Shown: positions 25,116-37,063, numbered from the stretch's first letter. The stretch is 64,000 nucleotides of DNA from Anagrus nilaparvatae (GCA_022575985.1 JAKSXM010000014.1:15810001-15874000); one strand, 5' to 3'. The notes: generated by a model from the letters alone, not told the origin. Program-made: numbers and translations.

Positions 25116-25739
25116 ATATAGTTTTCCTTTACGCAAACTTTAAAATCGTGTTTTATTTATTAAATTCGAAATATTAAGAACTGCAGCGATTTCGGGCATT
25201 TTTTTATGGAGAAGGGTTGTTTAAGATTTTTCTTTGCCAGCTGCGACGAAAAAAATTTTCCCTGATCATTTTTTATTTTTTTGTGAGATATTTAACCTAT
25301 TTATGAGGATAATCTGGTAACAATTGAAAAACAATAAATAATATATTTCTGTGGAAACATATAAATGCAAAACCACAAAAAGTTGGCTAATATAAGCAAA
25401 AAAAATTTTTAATAAAATTTTGGCCTAATGAAATAGGCTGGACTTAAGCATATTCCTTACAAAATCTATACACAAGGTCGTATTTACAAAACAATTTTCT
25501 GACCCTTTTTACTATTTTTTAAAATATAGTTGGGGTCTAGGTATGTATATGTATTTAAAAAAAAATTTTAATGTAGGCTATTAATAGAAATTAAGTATAT
25601 AAAATTTTGAGAATTTTTTATTGTTGTATATACGCTACGGTTAAAGTATAAATTTAAATACATATATATTCATGGTTTTTGGCGAAGTCTTCGGTTTAAT
25701 CATGATTAATATGTAACTGCAATTAAATCATGGGCTTAA

Positions 25740-26466
25740 GGCCACTGTCTCTTTATTGGGATTTTTTTTTTTCATTTTTTTTTTAATTCATTATCTTATG
25801 TTAAAACATTTCAAGAATCTAAAAAACAAATTTCAAGCAAAAAAAAAAATATGTTTTTTAGATATTTCGATTTTTATGGGTCGTAGTCATATGAAAACAT
25901 ACGCATTTAAAAACTTTAAACGCGTTTTTCTCAAAACTACTTTTTTGAAATCGGTTCCCACGCTAGCTCAAAAACTAATTGAGCTATTGACATGAATCTT
26001 GTTTCATTTTTTTCGTTATTGCAATACCTAGTATGTGAACCAACAATATCAGCTTTTTATGCATCAGAAAGTTTTTTATTGTCCGTTTTAGGCGCATTTT
26101 TTAACGTCAAAAACTGCATTTTTCGTTTTTGGTTCACCAAATGGTCAATTTTTTGTATTTTTTGCTAAATGTTGGTTCACATACAAGAGGAAACTATAGA
26201 GATTAATATGACTTTTTATTTTTTTGTTTTGATGCCTACAATAGGCGCTATGATGGGAACCGTTTTTCATTTTTTTTTTCGAGCCTCTACTTTCACGCCA
26301 TCTACAAACTGTAAAAAAAAAGCATATGAAAAAAAATTTTTTTTATGTCATCTAGAATAGTTTTGTAATTATTTAAAAATAAATTTGTAAACTTTTATAA
26401 TAAAACAGCTGAGAAAAAAAATGTTGAAAATCCTTTGAAAATCGTCACAAAAAAGAGACAGTGGCC
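25740..26466. mobile_element. 0.73-kb MITE with TTAA flanks
   Basis: TTAA at 25736-25739 and 26467-26470 flank terminal inverted repeats GGCCACTGTCTCTTT and AAAGAGACAGTGGCC. The interior is AT-rich. Small ORFs (25756-25995, 26169-26360) show no recognisable domain. TTAA duplication fits piggyBac or Kolobok mobilisation. The ends differ from those of the 6866-10285 element, so it is a second TTAA family in the window. Confidence 0.82.
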
Positions 26467-28447
26467 TTAAATAATAAAGTTTTTCAATGGCTTTTTCTTT
26501 TGCTTTCATTATAATTAGAAAAAACGCCACAAAAAATAAAAGCAAAAAGTATGAACTGAATAAGTTTTTTTAACCATGACATATATACTAAACTATTAAT
26601 TAAATTACTGTTACCAGATGATGAAATTTCACACGAGAATTTTTTTATGATGTTCTCATAAAATTTCATGATATTGTTATATACATGGCTAATTCGAAGC
26701 TCATTTTGCGTTTAATTAAATATTTTTACAAGGAAAAGAACTAAAAAAATGATTTAATTTGGAACTTTTTTCAGAAATTACAAATTTTTATATTTGAACA
26801 AATTTCTTATTTTGAAATTTTTTTAAAAAAATAAGTATTTGCAATATATCGGAGAGAGCATATAAATTTGTCCACAATTTATTAAAAAAAAAAAAAAAAA
26901 ATTCAATTTTTACAATTAGTTTCTATTGCCATCGGGTGAATAAGTTGTTTCTGAACTCAACTGTAAAAAATAAATTTTTTTAAAAATGGAAATTATTGTA
27001 TCTTCGATTTATTTACATTAACTTTGTATTTTATATTTTATTTATAATCGACTTAATGCAAACTTTTATCATTTTTACATATCTTATTTAACATCAAAAC
27101 TTTTCCCAAAAGTTAACCGAAATACAGAAGTTTCAACCTGCATTAATTGTTTGATGTATTATTTTTTAATTAATTTAATCAAGTTAGCTTTTTTGAAAAA
27201 ATTGGAATATTTTACTTGAAATTTAACTTTCATAAAGTATTATAAATGTTTTTGTTAAAACATTTTAAATAGTAAAATTAAAAATTTGTTATTAAATTTT
27301 ATATTTATACTTTTACTTTACAATTAATTTATAAATCAATCGTATAATCATTTATATTACGTTTTTAAAATTTATTACAAAAGTCATAAATAATCTATTT
27401 TTTGGCATAATCTGAAAAACGAACACGTATCCCGTAATATTCTATAATGCTGGCACTAATTTTTTTTATCCTGATTTTTTACAAAACTTTATAATAATAG
27501 TTATTTTCCTACAGTTTTCAGCCCTATCCTTTTTTAACCATATTTATTTAACGCTACGATTTATTTACTTTGTTTCTAATAATTAAATTAACTTTAGAAA
27601 AAAAATTAAAATAATTTTTAATATTTAATTATTTTATTAATAAATATTTAAATTATACTCTTGTAATAAAGCCGAAATTCCGGGCAATTTTTATCACTTT
27701 TTTTTAATATCTTAATTTTCATTGGTTTTTCCAATTTCCTTGGGTTTAACGAGTATTTTTCGAAAAAATAACGTCAGGAATGGCTTCAGCAGGAAATTTT
27801 AGTAACGACTTAATTGAAAAAATGTTTTTAAAGCTTATGTGTTTCCTTCCCCATAGACCCACGGTTAAGTTTTGACCCGGGTTAAGTTTTGAGAGGTCAA
27901 TCGGCTCCAATAAATAATAAAAATAAAGTTATAAAACCTCACTTATTGTTAAATAATTTGGGATCAATATTTTCGACAATAGTCGAATCCCAAGTTAAGT
28001 GAATATCAACTTTTCGGGCGTAACATATATAGTAAACTAAAAATATTTAAAACAAGCGCCCATATATACTTCCAAGTCTTCTGTAAGATGGCAGTAGTAT
28101 GGTGTACACGTTTTAAATGAAATAATTTGTTTAAACTGGTTTAATTGTTAATAACTTTTTATTAGTCAACAATTTAGTGAATATTTTTTCACAAGCCCAT
28201 TGCACAATTATTTGTACAATTATTCCACTAAAGCTTTTAATTGTGCATTGCATAGTTCAGCAGAAAAATAAGTTTTTCAATTGGGGGGCTAACTTTTTAG
28301 CCCCCCGCCTGTTTTATACGTTTTGCAGAAAAGCACAATTTTGCACAAAAAAATAAATTCGATGTACATTTAGTACAATTAAAAAGGATTAATTTGAGCT
28401 ATAAAAAATATAAATTAATTTTTTTGGGGGGCTAAGTTAACCGAGGT

Positions 28448-28456
28448 CATGTAATG
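28448..28456. repeat. Right 9-bp target duplication of the inner foldback element
   Basis: CATGTAATG, identical to 23340-23348. Its last seven bases are also the start of the intact LTR copy at 28450. Confidence 0.88.
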
Positions 28457-29140
28457 TTCGGTATTTTGGCTAGTTTTTATTTAGTTATTTTGCAAAAGCG
28501 CGTAAGTTCAATTTGCAATTAGTTATGAAAACTACAACTCTATAATGTACGGGATAGGCTTTTAGGTATTTGTGTATAATGAAAAGACTTCGTATTTTAT
28601 GTTAAGAAAAGCAAGTTACTATTTATTCAATTTTTAATGTAAGGTGTTTGGAAGCTAGATACGAAGTGACGCTTGTCGCGTTGATCATCTGCCGATGTCC
28701 TCGGAATTCTCCCTTCTTAATCTTTAATGGAAATTGAAGTGGATGCAGCTGGTTCCTTGCTTTGGGCCGTTGCCGGAAATTCCCATGTTAATAAATTTCA
28801 TTTAATGATTTCCAGATTTGTTTATAATGTAATTCTGTTCGTTAATATATTCTCATGTAACCTTTACATAATTTTTATGTGTTTAATACTTAAAATAACG
28901 TTTTATAATATTCGATAGATATATTATGGAAAAATTGTAGGGTGTATAAGCATTGGGTTTTATGATCTTAATATGATGAGATTCTATACATATTACTTAA
29001 TTAGAATTACTTGAATTACTTTGAAGTTAAATTCACGTATTTTGCCGGTTTTAACGATTTTAAATAGAAGTTACTAAATAATCATACCAACACATATTCA
29101 TTCAATATATGTGCTTTATAACTAGCACATATACATTACA
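28450..29140 (-). repeat. LTR, 3' copy in element orientation
   Basis: 691 bp, from TGTAATG to CATTACA, almost identical to 33278-33968. By eye I noted only three differences (in TATTTTGG/TATTTAGG, TATTTTATG/TATTCTATG and AGGGTGTA/AGGGCGTA), which suggests recent insertion. The element reads on the minus strand because a purine tract borders this copy at 29141-29156. The 63-codon open frame inside both LTRs on the plus strand is not a gene. Confidence 0.93.
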
Positions 29141-29156
29141 CCTCCCTCCTTATTTC
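29141..29156 (-). promoter_or_regulatory. Polypurine tract of the LTR retrotransposon
   Basis: On the minus strand GAAATAAGGAGGGAGG directly abuts TGTAATG of the 3' LTR, the expected plus-strand primer for reverse transcription. This fixes the element's orientation. Confidence 0.8.
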
Positions 29157-30686
29157 AAAAAAAAAAAATTGTTGCGAAGTAATAATTTTTTTTTTCATTT
29201 CTGAAGCCTTTTATTTTTAACCAGACATATAAATAAATGTACAAACATTTAGAATCGAATTTTTTAAAATATCAAAATTTCTTTACCGCAAAACAACACA
29301 AATCTCATTGCTTATAGCTGTCCCTTATTAGATTATGCTTACAGCTTTCATTGTCTTAAAAAAAAATTACATTTGACTTGTAAAAAAAAAATTTGTTTAA
29401 AATTGTAACCATTTTCACTTAAATGAAATAAAATTATGTTAAATTACTTTATTTGATAATAAAAATGATTTTGAGAAGAGAAAAAAAATGAATAATATTT
29501 AATTATTATTGAAAATAGTTACAAAACTAAACATATTTGTACTTTTTTTTTTAAATCTGCTTCAATCTGAAATTAAAAAATAAAAAAAAATACATACTTT
29601 TTACATTTATGGTTTTAAATGCTATTGGGTTGGGTTTCAAATTTTTTTTTTTCAAAATAAATACATTTTTGCTTATTATTACAGAATTATATATACAACA
29701 AAGTTCTAACATAATATTTTACTATTTGTAGTTTTATAAATGTTTTATAAACTTTAATAAATGTCTATTAAGAAAATTCGTTTTTAATTATAATTTACAC
29801 CTTTCTAACAAAAATATAACAGCTTTGCAATAATAATGACAAAACCTACATACAATTATTCATAAAATTAAAGAAAAAAAATTTGTTTTTGTTTTTTCGT
29901 TTTCAATACTATATACTTTTAACCATGTAGTTTCTGTTATATTAAAAATTGCTCAGTTATTCATTATAATTTCAAAATTTGACATAGGTCACTGGCAAGG
30001 GTTTCGAACCAAAAAAATATTTTTAACTTGACATTTTATTTTGTTTAAAAAAAAAATTTCATGATAAAATATAAATTTTGTATTTGTGTTTGTGTGTGAG
30101 AATGCAGTTGGGGATCTACAAAAATTATTATTTCATCTTTAATAAAATTCAACTATAACTTTTTTATATAGAGGCGGTCAACACAATAATTCATTTCCAT
30201 TTTACAGTACATATTAGATATGGTCCAAATTAATTTATTTTATTTGTTTATTTATTTATTTTTTTTTTTTTTTTAATTAAAATTTTTTTTCATAAATTTT
30301 TTTTTTAAACTTACTGGTTTTTATCTGTTTACCTAGCATTGAGAGTCCACTCTAGCCGTCTAAAAGAGACTTTTATTTCCGGGTATCTTGTTATTGACAG
30401 AAATTTTAGGTGCATTTTTAAATTTTCAGGGAAATTTCTTCCGGATTTTATAAGGTCTTTATTAATCATTGAATAAGGGTTAAGGTCAACAGGTATGAAT
30501 TTAATTAATAGTGGTCTTGCTGGAGAAAAAGCTCATCTTTGGAGTATGACAAGCAAGATGCGTTTGGAGTTAAAATTTTGAGTATGTTATTGTCCTGGTT
30601 AAACTTTTTCCTTTGGTTTTCATACTTATTTTGATAAATTAATTTCCTTTTACTTTTTACTTTATTCATATTTGTTATTTTATTTT

Positions 30687-30955
30687 CTCCGGAATCTCAG
30701 TACGTCTACTAAAATCCCTCCTCTCATTGGTGGGGCCGACCAATTGAGTCCCTATTTATGTATGGTAAATCTCCGGGTTCCTTGGTATTACCACCAAGGT
30801 TATCCCTCCTCTCATTGGTGGGGCCAACCAATTGAGTTCCTATTTATATTTTTGTGGTATGTATCTCCGGGAGTCTTAGTATTACCACCAAGATCATCCC
30901 TCCTCTCATTGGTGGGGCCTACCAATTGAGTCCCTATTTATATTTTCATTTTTTA
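30687..30955. repeat. Three tandem units of about 90 bp inside the retrotransposon
   Basis: Units start with TCTCCGG at 30687, 30770 and about 30864. Each contains CCCTCCTCTCATTGGTGGGG and ACCAATTGAGT (C-rich starts at 30716, 30804 and 30898). The reverse strand has GGAGGG purine stretches that resemble the polypurine tract. The 85-codon plus-strand frame across it has no recognisable domain. Confidence 0.85.
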
Positions 30956-31495
30956 TTTATTTATTTTCATTTATTTTCATTATCATTTGTCAATATGTAG
31001 GGAAAACTGTCTGCTAAATTTTAATTTTTTAAATCCTGTGCTTTCTCGTCCGCATTGGAATCTGCAAAATGGTACCTTATCTGCGCAGACCAGGACCCTT
31101 TGCAGCCTCCGAAGACTTAGGCTTCCTTTATTCTTTTTAATTTAAATTTCCATAATTGAATTTATTTGTGCGTCAGTCATTTATAAGATACTTTTATCAA
31201 TTATTTTACTAAACATTAAGGTCACTCTAGTTTTAAGGGATAATTCGTGATTAAAAAAAAAATCGTAAGTCATACATTTTAAGGGGAAACTGTACTCCAG
31301 GGTTTCCATGTACGGGTTGATTAACATACTAAATTTGGAAAATTAAATTAGTTATGAAGGTAATTGCAATGGTATGCTGATATAATGTTGAATAAAATTT
31401 TTTCAAGCTCGATTTTTTTTTGCTATTTTAAAATCCACAAATTTAATTTTCAAAGTTTTCCAATTTCTTTGTATTTCTCCATTAACTTTAAAATT

Positions 31496-31666
31496 TTACT
31501 TAACTGAATTTACTGCTATTTTACATGTTTTTATAAAATTTTCAACTGTGATGTTTTCTACGTCAAATATAGGGACAATTTCAATAGTCAACTCTAAGGG
31601 CATGTAAGATATTTCTAGTGCATCATCAGAAACTGCACTGTTATTTTCTATTAACCTTGGGGCCAT
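31496..31666 (-). pseudogene. Gag N-terminal stub of the LTR retrotransposon
   Basis: A 56-codon frame from ATG at 31666 to TAA at 31496, about 1.6 kb after the 5' LTR edge. It reads MAPRLIENNSAVSD at the start and then VPIFDVENITVENFIKTCK, which follows the pattern of insect Gypsy-type gag N-termini (hydrophobic-Pro-x-Phe, then a segment like FIxxC). Downstream frames are closed, so gag is truncated and pol is missing. The assignment rests on motif style only. Confidence 0.6.
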
Positions 31667-32950
31667 TTCAAAGTTCTCTATTAAAAAAAAAAATTTTTAT
31701 CCAAGTAGAAATATTTAAGGGTGAAAATTAAAATTTCAAAGTTTAAAAATTAAATTCTGACTTATAAAAAAAAATATACTGAGTTTAATTACGTACGGAC
31801 AATTTAACAAAAAGATAAAAAATATTTTATTTCTAAACTGGAATTTTTTAAACTTTAAAGTTTATACTAACAGGATAAAAACAAAATTTCACTTTTGCGT
31901 TTGTTTTTAGTGTAAAATGTATGATGTGTGTAGTAAGTTGTGTATTTATAAGATTTTCATATTATGTATGTACACTGAAAAATATTTTCATATATACGTA
32001 TACTCCAACATACTTTAAACTTTAATCTTACTAATTTTTGTTACATGATTGGATTTTTTAAACTTTAATATTATTTAACTGTTAAAATTAATTTTTTTTT
32101 TTTTTTTATATTTTCCTTTGTCATAAAAAATTTTTTTTTTTGTTTTTTAAATGTTTCTATTCCTTTTTTTTTTCTACTTTTTTTTTTCAGTGTACATGAT
32201 CCTCGCTGCGGGGTATTTAAAAATCTCTATTTTTTTTTTAATAATATATTCCTTATAAACGCATCTGTGTGCATAACGGTTAATTTATACTAATAATTTT
32301 ACTGTTTTACTCATTGACTTTTGTCTATATTTTAACTTTTCAAAAAAAATTTTCCATTGATTTCTTATTTTATTCTGACTCTATTATGTAATTATTTCTT
32401 ACATCTCTACTCTTATATTTAAATTTTAAAATTTATTTTCATATGCTCTCTCTTTCTTCCTTTTTTTTTCTATTTTTATAATTTATGCAGTTACTTTGAA
32501 TCTTTTTATTAATTAATTTTTCTCTGTGCTGTATTCTGGCTATATTTTTATTTAAAAATAATAATCCCATAACTTATTTTATGAACATAACTATTTTTTA
32601 TTTTTAATTTTCAATTTTAGAATAAAAAAAAATTTTCTTGTATCAACTTATTAAATTATTTCAAACTTTAAAATTTTAAGCTTAGATAATCTGATAAAAG
32701 TAATTAAGTTACATCTGTTAAAAAAAAAAGATTTTTTTTTTTTTTTGTAAAATTATTGAATAAAATAAAAGAAAAATCGCATATGAGAATAATTAGTAAA
32801 ATTTTACATTATTTATTTTATGATTTTGTGTAATTTTTTTTGGTTACTGAGAAATTTTTTCATTTTTATCTTACTTGGATTTTTCTTTTCTATAGTACCA
32901 TTTTTTATAAGTGATTTTTCTGTCTTCATCTATTTTGCCACGGAGAAAAT

Positions 32951-33011
32951 CACTCCAACCCAGACATTTGTCCTTTGCTCCAAAGGGAAACCGTGAAAAA
33001 ACCTTGGAGTG
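32951..33011. other. Nested stem-loop in the retrotransposon leader
   Basis: CACTCCAA (32951-32958) pairs with TTGGAGTG (33004-33011). Inside it CCTTTG (32972-32977) pairs with CAAAGG (33-base-downstream partner at 32981-32986) around a three-base loop. It lies about 270 bp after the 5' LTR in element orientation, where packaging or dimerisation structures are often found. The function is inferred. Confidence 0.55.
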
Positions 33012-33262
33012 GGTGGTTATCTGAGGTACTTCAAGCTTAGATATCCTTGTCCCGTAGCTTCAATTTTTTTTCTTTTTAAATTTGCACATTTTTCTGATAT
33101 TGTTTTTAGATAGTCTTAATTATTTTATAATACACAATAAAAACTATAGTCACTTTTAGATATAAAAAAAATTTTATGCTTCACCTTCAGTTTTTATAGT
33201 CACTTTGCATATATTTGAATTTACTAAATTTCACTTGTGTGCACTATGAGTTGGCAAATTAA

Positions 33263-33276
33263 CACCACTGTCACCA
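33263..33276 (-). promoter_or_regulatory. Candidate primer-binding site
   Basis: One base after the 5' LTR (minus strand) the sequence is TGGTGACAGTGGTG, beginning with the TGG needed to pair with a tRNA CCA end. I could not assign the tRNA. Confidence 0.55.
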
Positions 33277-33277
33277 C

Positions 33278-33968
33278 TGTAATGTTCGGTATTTAGGCTA
33301 GTTTTTATTTAGTTATTTTGCAAAAGCGCGTAAGTTCAATTTGCAATTAGTTATGAAAACTACAACTCTATAATGTACGGGATAGGCTTTTAGGTATTTG
33401 TGTATAATGAAAAGACTTCGTATTCTATGTTAAGAAAAGCAAGTTACTATTTATTCAATTTTTAATGTAAGGTGTTTGGAAGCTAGATACGAAGTGACGC
33501 TTGTCGCGTTGATCATCTGCCGATGTCCTCGGAATTCTCCCTTCTTAATCTTTAATGGAAATTGAAGTGGATGCAGCTGGTTCCTTGCTTTGGGCCGTTG
33601 CCGGAAATTCCCATGTTAATAAATTTCATTTAATGATTTCCAGATTTGTTTATAATGTAATTCTGTTCGTTAATATATTCTCATGTAACCTTTACATAAT
33701 TTTTATGTGTTTAATACTTAAAATAACGTTTTATAATATTCGATAGATATATTATGGAAAAATTGTAGGGCGTATAAGCATTGGGTTTTATGATCTTAAT
33801 ATGATGAGATTCTATACATATTACTTAATTAGAATTACTTGAATTACTTTGAAGTTAAATTCACGTATTTTGCCGGTTTTAACGATTTTAAATAGAAGTT
33901 ACTAAATAATCATACCAACACATATTCATTCAATATATGTGCTTTATAACTAGCACATATACATTACA
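33278..33968 (-). repeat. LTR, 5' copy in element orientation
   Basis: 691 bp, TGTAATG to CATTACA, the partner of 28450-29140. It is followed by the target duplication CGCA (33969-33972) and then host DNA. Confidence 0.93.
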
Positions 33969-33972
33969 CGCA

Positions 33973-34353
33973 AAACACCTCTAGCGCATTGTCTAGCGCT
34001 AGCGCAAAAAACCGCTCTGCTACTGCTCATCAGCTTTCATATGTCACACGTGGAATGTCTCTGAGTTCAATTTGTTTATTTTGGAGGAAGAAATTCTTTA
34101 TACCTGACATGTATTTCATTAAATAAAACCTGAAAAACACAATACACCTATTTAATTATTTTGATTTACTGTCACAATGTTAATTTAAATAAGAAATTGA
34201 ATAATCAATGAAATCAACAATTTGGTCAAGAAAAATTTACGTTATGCTTATTTTGAAAAAGTCAAATCTAACCTCAACGCATTCAAAAACAAAATTCTTT
34301 TATTCAAATTCATCAGTCTACAGTAGTACAAAATTGAAAAATTTAGTTTTAAA
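33973..34353 (+). promoter_or_regulatory. Upstream region of KAT14
   Basis: A GC-richer stretch, CTAGCGCATTGTCTAGCGCT and GCGCAAAAAACCGC, lies just outside the retrotransposon at about 33980-34015 and is probably part of the original promoter shared with, or close to, CFAP57. No TATA box is evident. The remainder is AT-rich and may be 5' UTR. Confidence 0.45.
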
Positions 34354-36930
34354 ATGACAAAAAATTCTCCGTTCTCTTCGACTTTAAATAAATCAGAAAT
34401 AATGGAAGATAACAACTGTAAAATATGTTTTAAAATTTGTGACTCATACAATAATCCAGCTTTACAATGCAAAGGAGATTGTGATCGTAAAATTCACATA
34501 ACTTGTTTAAATAGAGGGACATTACCGACTAATTTAGCTGGGGATGTATTTTTTGAATTGATTTGTGAAAAATGCAATCCTCTTGGTGAAGAAATAATTG
34601 CAAGAGACAAAATGTCTTGGCTCACGACAATTACCTTAGTTCTATATAATTTAAGGGAAAGATCAATCGGAATTAGTAACAGAGGATACTTTCATTGGAA
34701 AACTCATATAAGCACTTTTGTTGATAGCAATTGGAATATTTTATTTAAGAAGACAGTGTATGTTTATTCCTTATCACTTTTTTATATGTATTAGAGTGTA
34801 TAATTATCATGAATCCTTTTCACACTAATATAGTAAAAGGAAAAAAAATTGGATTGGAACGATATCAGGTACTTTATCTCATTACAGTGACCACTTTTTT
34901 CAATCAGGCACTACTCAACTTGGAGAGGCAGGTTGGTGGAAGTTAATAAAGAGTGACCCTCCTGAAGTTCTTATGAATAAATGTAAGGTTTTCATCTAAA
35001 TTATTATTTTACTTATTTTGTATTATAAAATATACAGAATTTAAACAATCTTACAAAATTATTTAAATTAAATTATATATAATTAATTTACTACAATAAT
35101 ATCTGTAAGCAGAATTATCTAATGATTAGAAAGAGGATAATACTGATCTATTAAATTGATATTATTTTTCAGATAATGAAATGTTAAATTCCAAAAAGCA
35201 GAATAATGTTAAAGCTAAAAAAAGCTCATTATTACCTAATATTGATAGTCAACTTAATCACAACATAAATGAATGCTTGCAAAATCATAGAACAAACCCC
35301 CAGAATAATAACAAGGTCGGACAAGAAAATGGACATGATTCACAAAATTATGTCCAGAATGGGCTAATGCCCATTAATATCAAACCTTTAAATAATATTG
35401 AGAACAGTTTATTTGATGGTAAGTTTAGAATCTTTAAAGTCAACAACTTTTTTTTAAATTACTTTAAAATTTTAGCTCTCCCATCAATGGATAATTATTT
35501 ACATTTCGATGGAATTATAGATCCTGTTTTAGAAGAATCTCCTTTGCCAACTGAAACTGGTTTACCTGATAAATTTTTAGAAGATTGTTTAAAAACTGTT
35601 CAAGAAGATGCTAAAAAGTCTTCAAGCATACAAACGTATGAACAAATGGATTTAAGCTCTTTATGTGAAGATGAATTATTAAATACATTTTACCCTGAAA
35701 ATAATTTCAATCATGAGCAAGAAGATGAATACGATGATGATGATGTATCAATAGATATGCCAATGGAAATTAATGATAAAAATGAGTCTAGTGAAGAATC
35801 AGCAACAGACGATACTCAAGAAATGAAACTTGGAAAGAAACTAATTCCTCTAGCTCTACCATCTCTTTTTAAATCTACAATTGTCAAACCATTACCTTGG
35901 GAAAATAATATTGATATTGGTAAAACTTAATTTTATATGATTGCTCAGAAATAAAAAAACGAGATAAATTATCACTTAAATTTATAGGAACAACTAAACC
36001 TCTGATGGACGAAAGGGAAGAAGAATATTTATTACAACAAATTGAAAAATGTAAAAGTTTTCTTGATAACGCCTCTCCCTCAGTTAGAAGATTATATAGA
36101 AAACTTTACGTTCGGAAACTCAAGAAACACTACAAATTACCAATTTTGAACATTGATAACTTTAATGGAAAAAAACAAATAATGAAGCATAAGAACAAAG
36201 GCAATAATGTCTTAGACAAATTTACCAGAAAAGATTTTTTGGGTTTATTTGAACAAAGGCTTCAAAATTATTGCGAACCAACATCTATTCACAGTACTTA
36301 TACAAACAGGTTATTAAAACCATTCATTAGAAGAGACACAACAAGTCGACCTCTTTGGTTAAGAATTCAAAATGAACTTTTAAATAAAACAAATTTTCTT
36401 TCGGGATCAAAACCAATGGCTCCTATTGATTATTCGTACATTAGACCACAACATATTCCAGCATTAAATAGTTTGTGTTCTCAATTCTTCTGGCCAGGCA
36501 TTGATCGTATGTATAAGAATTTTCTGCTATATCAATATGTTTTTGTATAATAAAACAAGCTTTTCCAATTTTAGTATCAGATTGTTTGGAATATCCAGAA
36601 TTTACTTGTGTTGTTCTGTATAAAAAGCTCATAATTGGGTTTGCTACAATGGTTCCTGATGTTGGTTACAACGAAGCTTACATTTCATTTTTTTTAGTGA
36701 GACCTGAATGGAGAAAAGCTGGTATTGGAAGCTTTATGTTGTATCATTTAATTCAAACTTGCATGGGTAAAGACATAACGTTACATGTTTCTGCTACAAA
36801 TCCAGCTCTTATATTGTATCAAAAATTTGGATTTAAAATTGAAGAATTCATTCAAGACTTTTACGATAAATATATGCCTTTGTCTTCTAAAGAATGTCGA
36901 CATGCTTTGTTTTTAAGATTGAGTAGATAA
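34354..36930 (+). CDS. KAT14: Histone acetyltransferase KAT14 / ATAC2 (CSRP2BP)
   Basis: Six exons (34354-34757, 34834-34982, 35173-35418, 35476-35919, 35988-36506, 36575-36930) splice in frame to 705 residues. Residues 22-74 show a C4HC3 pattern (C22, C25, C39, C43, H48, C51, C71, C74), a PHD-type zinc finger. Next comes the family's N-terminal block (SWLTTITLVLYNL, RGYFHWKTHI, then GEAGWWKL across exon 2). The middle, about 185-420, is acidic and low-complexity. The C-terminal 135 residues are the GNAT acetyltransferase domain, with SDCLEYPEF, MVPDVGYNEAYISFFLVRPE, the acetyl-CoA loop RKAGIG, and LHVSATNPALILYQKFGF. The protein is a nuclear subunit of the ATAC coactivator that acetylates histones. 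The start was taken as the first ATG of the frame; the ATG at 34402 is an alternative. Confidence 0.95.
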
Positions 36931-37057
36931 AGTTAATAACAAAAATTTTTGAATTTTTTAAAAAATATTTATTACCAATATGTATTAAATTTATAACATT
37001 TGAAAAAAATTAAATTGAGTTTAATCTATAATATATTATTTAGCCTCAAAAATTGAC

Positions 37058-37063
37058 AATAAA
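37058..37063 (+). terminator. Polyadenylation signal of KAT14
   Basis: AATAAA 128 bp after the KAT14 stop and about 500 bp before the heat-shock promoter of the next gene. Confidence 0.6.

Larger units (their letters stand above)
23349..28447. mobile_element. 5.1-kb long-TIR element with 9-bp target duplication
   Basis: Termini are ACCTCGGTTAACTTAGCCCC on the left and its reverse complement on the right. The arms run about 23349-24100 and 27668-28447 and are near-identical, except for an extra segment of about 50 bp in the right arm (near 27815-27850). The centre (24100-27668) has no recognisable transposase and holds a separate TTAA-flanked MITE, so the element is non-autonomous. Target duplications of 9 bp with long TIRs are typical of Mutator-like elements and also fit Merlin-type 8-9 bp sites. 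The superfamily is therefore only a suggestion. Confidence 0.85.
28450..33968 (-). mobile_element. LTR retrotransposon with gag stub only (LARD-like)
   Basis: Two 691-bp LTRs enclose about 4.1 kb of mostly non-coding DNA. On the minus strand the 5' LTR is 33278-33968, followed by a candidate primer-binding site (TGGTGACAGTGGTG, 33263-33276), a long leader, a 56-codon gag-like stub (31496-31666), a threefold tandem repeat, and a polypurine tract next to the 3' LTR. No protease, reverse transcriptase or integrase frame was seen. The element is therefore non-autonomous and would need a relative's enzymes. The outer target duplication CGCA is split by the foldback insertion (23338-23341 and 33969-33972). 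Confidence 0.88.

Noticed and set aside
25756..26360. Two ORFs in the TTAA MITE
   Set aside because: Short, Phe/Lys-rich from T and A runs, with no transposase motif.
28727..28918. 63-codon open frame, identical at 33555-33746
   Set aside because: It lies within both LTRs on the strand opposite to the retrotransposon's reading direction and shows no domain. It is a duplicate by LTR identity.
29985..30025. tRNA-like T-loop, GGTTCGAAACC on the minus strand
   Set aside because: No matching acceptor stem, anticodon arm or D arm could be found upstream.
30672..30929. 85-codon frame in the retrotransposon
   Set aside because: Created by three tandem nucleotide repeats. The element reads on the other strand.
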